From positions 884,001 to 948,000 of the forward strand of contig NZ_CP058908.1 in NCBI RefSeq assembly GCF_021432765.1: a stretch of 64,000 bases of DNA, read 5' to 3'. Below, piece after piece: positions 50,532 through 59,290 of the stretch. The stretch is from Pseudomonas phenolilytica (GTDB lineage: Bacteria; Pseudomonadota; Gammaproteobacteria; Pseudomonadales; Pseudomonadaceae). Below the pieces are notes generated by a model. The model had not been told where the DNA came from, did not search any database, and was given only the letters and a program-made list of their open reading frames with translations. Each line of letters starts with the position of its first letter. The stretch's first letter is position 1. A program made the translations under genes and the position numbers.

Positions 50532-51629
50532 ATGACCATCCTCAGCTCGACGCCGCGCCAAGACGGCTTCCACATGCCCGCCGAATGGGCGCCGCACAGC
50601 CAGACCTGGATGGTCTGGCCGGAACGCCCGGACAACTGGCGGGACAACGCGTCACCGGCTCAAGCAGCCTTCACCGCTGTCGCCAAGGCCATCGCCCGCT
50701 TCGAGCCGGTGACGGTGTGCGCCTCGGCCGCGCAATACGTAACCGCCCGCGAGCAGCTCGACGATCCGCGCATCCGCGTGGTGGAAATCAGCAGCGACGA
50801 CGCCTGGGTGCGTGACACCGGGCCGACCTTCGTCATCGATGGCAAGGGCGGCCTGCGCGGCGTCGACTGGAGCTTCAACGCCTGGGGTGGCGAGGATGGC
50901 GGGCTGTATGCCGACTGGCAGCGCGATGACGAGGTGGCGCAGAAGATCCTCGAGCTCGAACGCTGCCAGCGCTACCGCACCGCAGGCTTCGTGCTCGAGG
51001 GCGGCTCGATCCACGTCGACGGCGAGGGCACGCTGATCACCACCGAGGAATGCCTGCTCAACCGCAACCGCAACCCGCAGCTGTCACGCGAGGAAATCGA
51101 GGCGGTGCTCGCCGAGCACCTGGCCATCGACAAGGTGATCTGGCTGCCGTGGGGCCTGTACAACGACGAAACCGACGGCCACGTCGACAACTTCTGCTGC
51201 TTCGTGCGGCCCGGCGAGGTATTGCTGGCCTGGACCGACGATGTCAACGACCCCAACTTCGAGCGCTGCCAGCAGGCGCTGCGCTGCCTCGACCAGGCCC
51301 GCGACGCCCGCGGTCGCGCGCTCAAGGTGCACAAGATGCCGATTCCCGGCCCGCTGTATGCGACTGAGGAAGAATGCGCCGGCGTGCAGCCGGCGGAAGG
51401 CAGCCAGACGCGTGCAGCAACGATCCGTCTGGCCGGCAGCTACGTGAACTTCCTCATCGTCAACGGCGGCATCGTCGCGCCGAGCTTCGACGACCCGCAC
51501 GACAGCGAGGCCGAGGCCATTCTGCGCAGGCTGTTTCCCGAGCGTGAGGTGGTGATGGTGCCGGGGCGGGAAATTCTGCTGGGCGGCGGCAACATCCACT
51601 GCATTACCCAGCAGCAGCCGCAACCGTAG
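50532..51629 (+). CDS. aguA: Agmatine deiminase AguA
   Basis: 365-residue guanidino-modifying enzyme that converts agmatine to N-carbamoylputrescine. Key segments: [70 protein letters not shown] and the nucleophile Cys357 in [20 protein letters not shown] precedes the ATG. It supplies AguB and so putrescine for the spu pathway. It ends 22 bases from a convergent cyclase gene with no clear terminator between them. Confidence 0.96.
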   Translation: MTILSSTPRQDGFHMPAEWAPHSQTWMVWPERPDNWRDNASPAQAAFTAVAKAIARFEPVTVCASAAQYVTAREQLDDPRIRVVEISSDDAWVRDTGPTFVIDGKGGLRGVDWSFNAWGGEDGGLYADWQRDDEVAQKILELERCQRYRTAGFVLEGGSIHVDGEGTLITTEECLLNRNRNPQLSREEIEAVLAEHLAIDKVIWLPWGLYNDETDGHVDNFCCFVRPGEVLLAWTDDVNDPNFERCQQALRCLDQARDARGRALKVHKMPIPGPLYATEEECAGVQPAEGSQTRAATIRLAGSYVNFLIVNGGIVAPSFDDPHDSEAEAILRRLFPEREVVMVPGREILLGGGNIHCITQQQPQP

Positions 51630-51651
51630 GTCGCGGCAAGGTTCGCGCCGG

Positions 51652-52611
51652 CTAGGCGACGATGACCTGGTTCTTGCCCAGCCGCTTGGCCTTGTACATC
51701 GCGGCGTCGGCGCGGGCGAAAACCGACGCCAGTTCGGCGTCGTCGGCCCGCAGGTAGGTCAGACCAAAGCTCGCGGTGACGCTGAAGCGCGTCCCGTTCG
51801 GCAGGCTGAACGACAGGCGCTGGATCTCGCGCTGCAGGCGCTGGGCGATCTGTTCGGCCAGGTCCGGCTGGCAGCCGGGCAGCACCGCGGCAAATTCCTC
51901 ACCGCCGATGCGACCGAACACGTCACCGCGGCGCAGCACCGAGGCGCCGCACTGTGCCACGCGCTGCAACACCTGGTCGCCGATCGGATGGCCGTGAGTG
52001 TCATTGATGCGCTTGAAGTCATCGATATCCAGCAGCAGAAACGCCAGTGGCGAAGCGAACTGCTGGGCATGCTCGAATTCGCGCTGGGCGCAGTCGAAGA
52101 AGTGCCGGCGATTGCTGCTCTGGGTCAGCACGTCGGTGGTCGCCAGGCGCTGCAGTTCGCCTTCGAGCTGTTTCTTCTCGGTGATGTCCTCGGCGATGCC
52201 GACGATGATCGGTCCCTGGCCATTCTCGGCACGCCGACCGAGGAAACACTTGTCGCTCAACCAGCGCAGCTGGCCGTCGCCGCGGATGATGCGGTACTCG
52301 CGGGTTTCCACGGCACCCTCGTCGAGCACCTCGAGCAGGCTCTTCTGCGCATAGTCCAGGTCGTCCGGGTAGATGCTGTTGCGCCACTCGCCGTAGTCGG
52401 CCAGCAGCAGCGCCGCCGAGCGGCCGAAGATCTGCTCGTAGGCCGGGCTGACGTAGACCATCCGCTGCGCCTGCCAGTCAAAGGCCCAGAGCACGGCGTT
52501 GACGCCGCCGAGCAGGGTGCTGAACAGCTGATCGCGCGCACTCAGGCGCGCCACCTCGCCGCGCGCATGCATCAGCGCCATCAGCGTCTGTGCATCTACG
52601 CCCGGCAGCAT
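51652..52611 (-). CDS. PAS-domain diguanylate cyclase
   Basis: About 319 residues. PAS/PAC sensor (about 30-150) with NAVLWAFDWQAQRMVYVSPAYEQIFGR and IVGIAEDITEKKQ, then a GGDEF domain (about 155-318) with DVLTQSSNRRHFF, LLDIDDFKRINDTHGHPIGDQVL and active-site GGEEF. RxxD (RRGD) five residues before GGEEF is an intact product-inhibition site. It should make c-di-GMP. Soluble. The start is uncertain: ATG at 52611 (AGGGG seven bases upstream) or 52650; the frame is open to 52812. Confidence 0.87.
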   Translation of the reverse strand: MLPGVDAQTLMALMHARGEVARLSARDQLFSTLLGGVNAVLWAFDWQAQRMVYVSPAYEQIFGRSAALLLADYGEWRNSIYPDDLDYAQKSLLEVLDEGAVETREYRIIRGDGQLRWLSDKCFLGRRAENGQGPIIVGIAEDITEKKQLEGELQRLATTDVLTQSSNRRHFFDCAQREFEHAQQFASPLAFLLLDIDDFKRINDTHGHPIGDQVLQRVAQCGASVLRRGDVFGRIGGEEFAAVLPGCQPDLAEQIAQRLQREIQRLSFSLPNGTRFSVTASFGLTYLRADDAELASVFARADAAMYKAKRLGKNQVIVA

Positions 52612-53055
52612 CCCTATCCCCTTTTCGCTTCGCTTGCTCGCCAACTGCATGTGCTCGCCCCAACCCGCCGCAACCGTCTGCCGCAGCAGCTTCAATGATT
52701 CAAGAAGCTGTTCAGAGAGTCGGCAACCGACAAAGTTCCGGGGCGGCACCCAACGGTCGCTTGTGCCGTCCGAAAGGTCGTGAGCGGGCTGTTCGGGTGG
52801 CGTATCTCGCACATGCCGCAGACAAGACCGACCGTCGCCTGACAGCTGATTTTCCGTCGCCCTTCGGTTGTGATGAACGACATGTTGGCGCCGGCCCCTG
52901 CAAACCGCCGCACGAGTTGGTCTACAATTCGCGCCCTCATGATGTCAGTACGCCATCACCCGTTGTTTCTGGAATCTGCCGGCGATGCAGCATCGATCTG
53001 ACGTTTCTCCTCCCGTGTACCGTGTGGCCGCACACCGCTGCTGCCGGAGCGCGCC
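52612..53055. other. Intergenic region between divergent cyclase and kinase operon
   Basis: 444 bases with no gene I can support, although part of it may encode an N-terminal extension of the minus-strand cyclase. A TACAAT at 52923-52928 is a possible -10 for the plus-strand kinase genes, with no good -35. GGAG at 53046-53049 is the ribosome-binding site of the first kinase. I see no repeat or RNA structure. Confidence 0.5.
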
Positions 53056-56000
53056 ATGCGCATGACCTTTCTGCGTCTGCCCAAGCCCCGGCGGTTGTTC
53101 GGCCTCGGCAGTCTGCTGCTGGCGCTGCTGTTCGGCGCACTGGCACTCAACGACCATTTCGGCCGCGCGGCACTCTGGAAACTGGAAGTCAGCAACCACG
53201 GCAACCTGCAGAGCCTCGCCCTGCAGAGCGCTCAGCGCGGCCAGGAACGCCAGGCGCAGACCCTCGCCGCCACGCTGGCGGATGACCCACGGGTGCTCGC
53301 GGCGATGCGCCAGCTCGACCCGCTGCTGCGCGCCGGCACGCCCTGGAGCGACTCGCGGGTACGCCTGCTGCGGCTGCAGCTGAGCGAGTACCTGCTGCCG
53401 GCGTGGCAGGCCATGCAGACTCAGCAGGGCTTGCAATTGCAGCTGTTCTGGGGCGCCGAGGGCTACAACGTGCTGCGCATGCAGCGCCCCGATGCCTATG
53501 GCGATCCGCAGGCCGCGCAGCGCCCGCTGCTCGCCGCGGCGCTGCGTGAAGGGCGCAGCCAGGTCGGCCTCGACATCGGCCGCCACGGCGCCAGCAACCG
53601 CAGCATCGTGCCGCTGCGCGGCGAGGGTGACGCCGCCGGCGAGGTCATCGGCGCACTGGAGGTCGGCTTCGACGCCCTGCCCCGGCTGGACGAGCTGGGC
53701 GAGCAGCTGCGCGCCGGGCTGGCGCTGATCGTCGACCGCAAGGCGTTGCTCGCCGCACAGGTGCCGCCGCCGGTCGGCGCCCAGCTGGGCCGCGACAGCG
53801 ACTGGCTGCTCGTCGGCCACTCGGCCACGCAGGTCCTGCACTGGGCGCAGCGGGAGCTGCTGCCGGCACCGGCGAGCGGCATGGCGCAACGCGTGCTGCA
53901 GGCGGACGGGCGCAGCTTTCTGGTCAACCAGATTCCGCTGCACGATACCCGGCAGCAGCAGGCGGCGCGCGCGCCCGTGGCCGCCGCGCTGGTCTGGCGC
54001 GATATCAGCGCACTGGTCGCCGAGCGCGCGCGGGCCGAGGAGCTGGTACTGCTGAAATGGGGCATGGCCTGGCTGATCGCCGAGCTGCTGCTGTGGCTGC
54101 TGGTCTTCCTGCTGCAGCGGCGCCTGATCGTCCAGGAACAGCACCGCCTCAGCCAGCAGCAGCAGGCGCGCAACCACCAGCGCATGCTCGAACGCGCGCA
54201 GAAGATCGCCAGCCTGCTGCCGGGCATGGTTTTCCAGCTCAAGCGCTACGCCGACGGCCGCTACGCATTCCTCTATATCAGCGAAGGCGCCAGCGCGCTG
54301 TATGGCCGGAACGCCACCGAGCTGACCGGCGATCCACGCCTGGCGATGCGCAGCGTGCACCCCGACGACCTGCCGCGCCTGCGCCACACGCTGACCCGCG
54401 CGATCCGCGAAGGCAGCGCAGCCACCGAATTTCGCCTCGACAACCCGCAGCGCGGCACCCTCTGGCTGGAGGGTCGCGCCAGCGCCGAGAATCTCGCCGA
54501 CGGCTCGGTGCTCTGGCACGGCGTCGTCACCGAGATCACCGAGCTGATGCAGGCCACCCGCGCGCTACAGCAAAGCGAGAGTCGCTATCGCGGCATGGTC
54601 AGCAACCTGCCTGGCGCGGTCTATCGTTGCAGCGACGATGCCGAACGCCGCATGCACTACCTGAGCGAGGGCATCGAACGCCTGACCGGCTACCGGGCGG
54701 ACGACCTGATCGGCGAGCGCGCGCGCAGCTATTTGAGCCTAGTCCATCCCGACGATCTGCCACAGGCGCGGCGCCCGGCGGGGCAGGACGTCTACGAACT
54801 CACCTACCGCATCCGCGACGCCAGTGGCCGCGGGCTCTGGCTGCGCGAACGCGGCCGGCTGCTGCACGACGCCGACAGCGGCGAGGCATGGTGCGAAGGT
54901 TTCATCTGGGACATCACCGCGCACCGCCGCGCCCAGCAGGACATGCAGGAGCGCGAGCGCTACCTGAGCATGCTGATCGCCAACGTCATCGACGCGATCA
55001 TCATCATCGACCAGCGCGGCATCATCGAAACCTTCAACCACGCCGCCGAGACCGTCTTCGGCTACAGCGCCGTGCAGGTACTCGGGCGCAACCTGTCGAT
55101 GCTGATGCCCGAGCCCGATCGCTCGGCGCATGACGGCTACCTCGACACCTACGCCCGGCGCGGCATCCCCCGCGCGCTGGAGCAGAACCGCGAGCTGACC
55201 GCGCTGCGCAGCAATGGCGAAACCTTCACCATCGAACTGCGCGTGTCGCAGATAACCCATCACGGCGAATGCAAGTTCATCGGCCTGGTGCGCGACATCA
55301 CCGAGCGCAAGCGCATCGAACGACTGAAGAGCGAGCTGGTCTCCATCGTTAGCCACGAACTGCGCACGCCGCTGACCTCCATCGCCGGCGCACTCGGGCT
55401 GATCACCGGCGGCGCGCTCGGCGAGACGCCGACGCCAATGCGCGACATGCTCGCCATCGCCCAGCAAAACAGCCTGCGCCTGGGTCGGCTGATCGACGAC
55501 CTGCTGGACATGGACAAGCTGGTCGCCGGCAAGATGACCTTCGCCCTGCGCGTACAGCCGCTGCGCCCGCTGCTGGAGCAGGCGCTGGCCAGCAACCGCG
55601 GCTATGCCGGGCAGCAGCGCGTGCGGCTGGTCCTGCGCGGCGAGGCGGACCCGCTGGTCAACGTCGACGACGATCGCCTGCAGCAGGTGCTGGCCAACCT
55701 GCTGACCAACGCCATCAAGTTCTCGCCGGTCGAAGGTGTGGTCGAACTGAGCAGCGAACAGCGCGGCGGGCACGTCTGGGTCGGCGTGCGCGACCAGGGC
55801 CCCGGCGTGCCGGAGGCGTTTCGCGCGCGGATCTTCGAGAAGTTTTCCCAGGCCGATTCGTCCGACACCCGGCAGAAGGGTGGCACCGGCTTGGGCCTGG
55901 CGATCAGCAAGGAGCTGATCGAGCACATGGGCGGACGCATCGGTTTCGACTCCGTGGCCGGCCAGGGTGCCTGCTTCTGGTTCGAACTGCCCGTCGCCAC

Positions 56001-56061
56001 GCCTGCACCGTTCGAGCGCCGCAATGAACCCGATTGGCAACCACCGGAGAACATCGCATGA
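53056..56061 (+). CDS. Multi-PAS sensor histidine kinase 1 (duplicated pair, copy A)
   Basis: 1001 residues. TM1 (about 14-32), large periplasmic Cache-like sensor (about 33-332), TM2 (about 334-355), coiled coil, three PAS domains (about 385-500, 508-625, 634-755), HisKA with acceptor His767 (IVSHELRTPLTSIAGALGL) and ATPase domain (about 870-985: NLLTNAIKFSP, DQGPGVPEAFR, GGTGLGLAISKELIEHMGG). The signal is unknown. The stop overlaps the ATG of a receiver, its probable partner. Its catalytic core is nearly the same as that of the kinase at 56484. Confidence 0.92.
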   Translation: MRMTFLRLPKPRRLFGLGSLLLALLFGALALNDHFGRAALWKLEVSNHGNLQSLALQSAQRGQERQAQTLAATLADDPRVLAAMRQLDPLLRAGTPWSDSRVRLLRLQLSEYLLPAWQAMQTQQGLQLQLFWGAEGYNVLRMQRPDAYGDPQAAQRPLLAAALREGRSQVGLDIGRHGASNRSIVPLRGEGDAAGEVIGALEVGFDALPRLDELGEQLRAGLALIVDRKALLAAQVPPPVGAQLGRDSDWLLVGHSATQVLHWAQRELLPAPASGMAQRVLQADGRSFLVNQIPLHDTRQQQAARAPVAAALVWRDISALVAERARAEELVLLKWGMAWLIAELLLWLLVFLLQRRLIVQEQHRLSQQQQARNHQRMLERAQKIASLLPGMVFQLKRYADGRYAFLYISEGASALYGRNATELTGDPRLAMRSVHPDDLPRLRHTLTRAIREGSAATEFRLDNPQRGTLWLEGRASAENLADGSVLWHGVVTEITELMQATRALQQSESRYRGMVSNLPGAVYRCSDDAERRMHYLSEGIERLTGYRADDLIGERARSYLSLVHPDDLPQARRPAGQDVYELTYRIRDASGRGLWLRERGRLLHDADSGEAWCEGFIWDITAHRRAQQDMQERERYLSMLIANVIDAIIIIDQRGIIETFNHAAETVFGYSAVQVLGRNLSMLMPEPDRSAHDGYLDTYARRGIPRALEQNRELTALRSNGETFTIELRVSQITHHGECKFIGLVRDITERKRIERLKSELVSIVSHELRTPLTSIAGALGLITGGALGETPTPMRDMLAIAQQNSLRLGRLIDDLLDMDKLVAGKMTFALRVQPLRPLLEQALASNRGYAGQQRVRLVLRGEADPLVNVDDDRLQQVLANLLTNAIKFSPVEGVVELSSEQRGGHVWVGVRDQGPGVPEAFRARIFEKFSQADSSDTRQKGGTGLGLAISKELIEHMGGRIGFDSVAGQGACFWFELPVATPAPFERRNEPDWQPPENIA

Positions 56062-56444
56062 GTGAGCTACGACGCATCCTCCACGTCGAGGACGATCCGT
56101 CCATCCAGGCCGTGGCACGCCTGGCGCTCGAAGTGGTTGGCGGCTTTCAGGTGCTCTCCTGCGCCTCGGGCACGCAGGCCCTGGACGAAGTCGAGACCTT
56201 CGCCCCCGACTTCATCCTGCTGGACGTTATGATGCCGGGCATGGACGGTCCGCAGACACTGCGGTGCCTGAGCGAACGCATCGATCTGACGCAGGTGCCG
56301 GTGGCCTTCATGACCGCCAAGGTGCAGCCGCGCGAGATCGAACACCTGCGCAGCCTCGGCGCCCGCGACGTGATCATCAAACCGTTCGATCCGATGCGCC
56401 TGGCCGATCAGATTCGCAGCATCTGGGCGGCTGGCCGATACTAG
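56058..56444 (+). CDS. Stand-alone response regulator receiver (copy A)
   Basis: 128-residue single REC domain: ILHVEDDPS acidic pocket, acceptor Asp in FILLDVMMPGMDG, Thr in AFMTAK and Lys in VIIKPFDP. No output domain, so it is a phosphate shuttle or allosteric partner. ATG overlaps the kinase stop. A closely similar receiver follows the second kinase at 58898. Confidence 0.9.
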   Translation: MSELRRILHVEDDPSIQAVARLALEVVGGFQVLSCASGTQALDEVETFAPDFILLDVMMPGMDGPQTLRCLSERIDLTQVPVAFMTAKVQPREIEHLRSLGARDVIIKPFDPMRLADQIRSIWAAGRY

Positions 56445-56483
56445 AGCGCTAGTCACCCCGATTCATGACCCGTGCAGGCTTCC

Positions 56484-58901
56484 ATGCAGTCAACGCCACC
56501 GAGCCCAGCGTCACTCCCGGCGCCCTCCGCGCCCCGCGAGCTGTCGCGGCTGGCGGCGCTGCTGCGCTACGAAATCCTCGATACGCCCGAGGAAGACCAG
56601 TTCGATGACTTCACCGTGCTCGCCGCGCGCCTGTGCGGTACGCCGATCGCGCTGATCTCGCTGGTCGACGAGCACCGCCAGTGGTTCAAGAGCCGCGTGG
56701 GTCTGGGGGTCAGCGAAACCCCGCGGGAAATCTCCTTCTGCACCCACACCATCGCCGGCAGCGGCATCTTCGAAGTCGCCGATGCGCAGCAGGACCCACG
56801 CTTTGCCGACAACCCGCTGGTCACCGGCGACCCGCACATCCGCTTCTACGCCGGCGCGCCGCTGAGCACCCCGGATGGCTACCAGCTCGGCACGCTCTGC
56901 GTCATCGACCGCCAGCCGCGCCAGCTCGACGCCGAGCAGCGCGACACCCTGGCGCGTCTGAGCCGCCAGGTCATGCGCCTGTTCGAGACGCGCCTGCTGG
57001 CACACCGCCACGCCGAACAGGCCGCGCTGCAGCAGGCAATGCTCGACAGCGCCACCTCGGCGGTGCTGGTCACCGACATCGACGGCCATATCGCCAGCCT
57101 CACCCCCACCGCCGAGCGGCTGCTCGGCTTCAGCCAGCAGGAGCTGCTCGGCCAGCCGCTGGTCGGGCTGTTCGACCCGCGCGCGCTGCAGCGGCACGCC
57201 GCGGTGCTGAGCGCCGAATTGGGCCGCTCGCTGGACAGCGACTTCGCCGCGCTCACCACGCCGCTGCCCAACTGCCGGCGGGAAATGTCGCGCTGGCAGC
57301 TGCGCCATCGCAACGGCGCCGAAGTGCCGGTGCTGCTCAGCGTCGCACCGATCCGCGACGAACAGGGCGCGCCGCGCGGCTACCTGATCAGCGCCTACGA
57401 CCTGGCCTACCAGGAGCAGCTGCGCCTGCGCCTGCAGCAGATCGCCGCGCAGGTGCCGGGCATGCTCTTCCAGTTCCAGTGGCGGCCGAACGCACCGGGA
57501 CGCTTCCTCTACGTCAGCGAAGGTGTCGAGGCGATCTACGCGCTGACGCCCGCCGAGCTGAGCACCAGCATCGCGCCGATCTTCGCGCGGGTGCCGCTCG
57601 CAGACCGTCCGGCACTGCTGCGCAGCATTCGCCAGGCCACCTCCAGCCTGAGCAGCTGGCATGCCGAACACCGCATCGATCACCCGCGCAAGGGCCTGAT
57701 CTGGATCGAAGCGCGCGCCACGCCGCTGCCGCAGGCCGACGGCTCGGTGCTCTGGCACGGCCTGGTCACCGACATCACCGCGCGCAAGGCCGAGCAGCTC
57801 GAGCTGGACAAGCAGCAGGAAATGAACCGCCGCCTGCTCGAGGCGCTGTCCGAAGCCGTCATCGCCTGCGACGCGGCCGGCAACCTGACGCTGTTCAACG
57901 AAAAGGCCAAGCAGTGGCACCGCGCCGATGTGCTGCCGATCCGCGTGGAGGAGTGGAGCGCGCAGTACCGGCTGTGCCTGCCCGACGGCGTGACGCCGAT
58001 GCCGGCCGAGCGGATTCCGCTGTGGCGCGCGCTGCACGGCGAGCGCATCAGCAACGAGGAAATGACCCTGATCGCCGGCGACGCGCCGCGCCACGTGCTG
58101 GTCAACGCCGATCCGCTGTACACCTCCGCCGGCGAGCCGATGGGCGCGGTGGCGGTGCTGCACGACATCACCGAACGCAAGCGCATCGAACGGCTGCAGC
58201 GCGAGTTCATCTCCACCGTCAGCCACGAGCTGCGCACGCCGCTGACCTCGATCACCGGCGCGCTGGCGCTGCTCGGCTCCGATGTCATGGGCGTGGTGCC
58301 GGGCGAAATGCGCGAGCTGCTGGACATCGCCTACCAGAACAGCCAGCGGCTCGGCGCGCTGATCGACGACCTGCTCGACATGGACAAGCTGGCCGCCGGC
58401 AAGATGCGCTTCGTCCCGCGCCTGCAGCCCCTGCAACCGCTGCTGCAGCAGGCGCTGAGCGGCAATCGCGGCTACGCCGAACGCCACGGCGTGCATTTGC
58501 AACTGCAGCCCGGCGAGGCCCTGCGGGTGCGCGTCGACGACCGGCGCCTGCACCAGGTGCTGAGCAACCTGCTGGCCAACGCGGCGAAATTCTCCCCGCC
58601 CGGCGAAACCGTCGAGTTGCGTGCCGAACGACGTGACGGCCGGGTACGCGTCAGCGTCCGAGACCGGGGGCCGGGAATCCCCGCGGGCTTTCGCGAGCGG
58701 GTGTTCCAGAAGTTCGCTCAGGCCGACTCCTCCGACAGTCGCCAGCAGGGCGGCACCGGCCTGGGCCTGGCGATCAGCAAGGAGCTGATCGAGCACATGG
58801 GCGGACGCATCGGCTTCGATTCGGTCGAAGGCGAAGGCGCCTGTTTCTGGTTCGAACTGCCCTGCGAGCCACCCGCGACGGCCGAGGAAGGCGCCCGATG
58901 A
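56484..58901 (+). CDS. GAF-PAS sensor histidine kinase 2 (duplicated pair, copy B)
   Basis: About 805 residues, no membrane helix, so cytoplasmic. GAF domain (about 12-175: LLRYEILDTPEEDQFDDFTVLAARLC, ISLVDEHRQWFKSR, FCTHTIAG), three PAS-like domains (about 186-300, 325-435, 452-565), HisKA with His581 (STVSHELRTPLTSITGALALL) and ATPase domain (about 680-795). Kinase core matches copy A almost exactly while the sensor part differs. I use ATG 56484; GTG 56472 is possible. Stop overlaps the next receiver ATG. Confidence 0.92.
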   Translation: MQSTPPSPASLPAPSAPRELSRLAALLRYEILDTPEEDQFDDFTVLAARLCGTPIALISLVDEHRQWFKSRVGLGVSETPREISFCTHTIAGSGIFEVADAQQDPRFADNPLVTGDPHIRFYAGAPLSTPDGYQLGTLCVIDRQPRQLDAEQRDTLARLSRQVMRLFETRLLAHRHAEQAALQQAMLDSATSAVLVTDIDGHIASLTPTAERLLGFSQQELLGQPLVGLFDPRALQRHAAVLSAELGRSLDSDFAALTTPLPNCRREMSRWQLRHRNGAEVPVLLSVAPIRDEQGAPRGYLISAYDLAYQEQLRLRLQQIAAQVPGMLFQFQWRPNAPGRFLYVSEGVEAIYALTPAELSTSIAPIFARVPLADRPALLRSIRQATSSLSSWHAEHRIDHPRKGLIWIEARATPLPQADGSVLWHGLVTDITARKAEQLELDKQQEMNRRLLEALSEAVIACDAAGNLTLFNEKAKQWHRADVLPIRVEEWSAQYRLCLPDGVTPMPAERIPLWRALHGERISNEEMTLIAGDAPRHVLVNADPLYTSAGEPMGAVAVLHDITERKRIERLQREFISTVSHELRTPLTSITGALALLGSDVMGVVPGEMRELLDIAYQNSQRLGALIDDLLDMDKLAAGKMRFVPRLQPLQPLLQQALSGNRGYAERHGVHLQLQPGEALRVRVDDRRLHQVLSNLLANAAKFSPPGETVELRAERRDGRVRVSVRDRGPGIPAGFRERVFQKFAQADSSDSRQQGGTGLGLAISKELIEHMGGRIGFDSVEGEGACFWFELPCEPPATAEEGAR

Positions 58902-59290
58902 GAGAGCTCAAACGCATTCTGCATGTCGAGGACGTGCCGTCGATCCAGGTGATCACCCGCATCGCGCTGGAGAAGCTCGGCGGTTTCGAGGTGCTCAGCT
59001 GCCCGTCCGGTCAGGCCGCGCTGGAGCAGGTCGAGGCCTTCGCGCCGCAGCTGATCCTGCTCGACGTGATGCTGCCGCAGATGGACGGCGTCGAGTTGCT
59101 GCGCCAGCTCGCCGAACGCATCGACCTGAGCGACGTGCCCGTGGTGTTCCTGACCGGCAATCTGCAGTTCGAGGAGCACGACGAGCTATCCCGGCTGGGC
59201 ATGCACGCCGTGCTGCACAAGCCGTTCGACCCGCTGCAGCTGGCCGCCCGACTGCGCACCATCTGGGAGGAGCGTCACCATGCTGTCTGA
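58898..59290 (+). CDS. Stand-alone response regulator receiver (copy B)
   Basis: 130-residue REC domain starting MRELKRILHVEDVPS. Asp in LILLDVMLPQMDG, Thr in VFLTGN, Lys in LHKPFDP. The third acidic position common in copy A (EDD) is V here (EDV), but the two essential acidic residues remain. Overlaps the kinase stop by four bases and the following gene by 11 bases. Confidence 0.9.
   Translation: MRELKRILHVEDVPSIQVITRIALEKLGGFEVLSCPSGQAALEQVEAFAPQLILLDVMLPQMDGVELLRQLAERIDLSDVPVVFLTGNLQFEEHDELSRLGMHAVLHKPFDPLQLAARLRTIWEERHHAV

Noticed and set aside
52612..52812. N-terminal extension of the PAS-GGDEF cyclase
   Set aside because: Open frame but no recognisable domain; AGGGG before the ATG at 52611 is a better start. 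Kept as uncertain in the gene entry.
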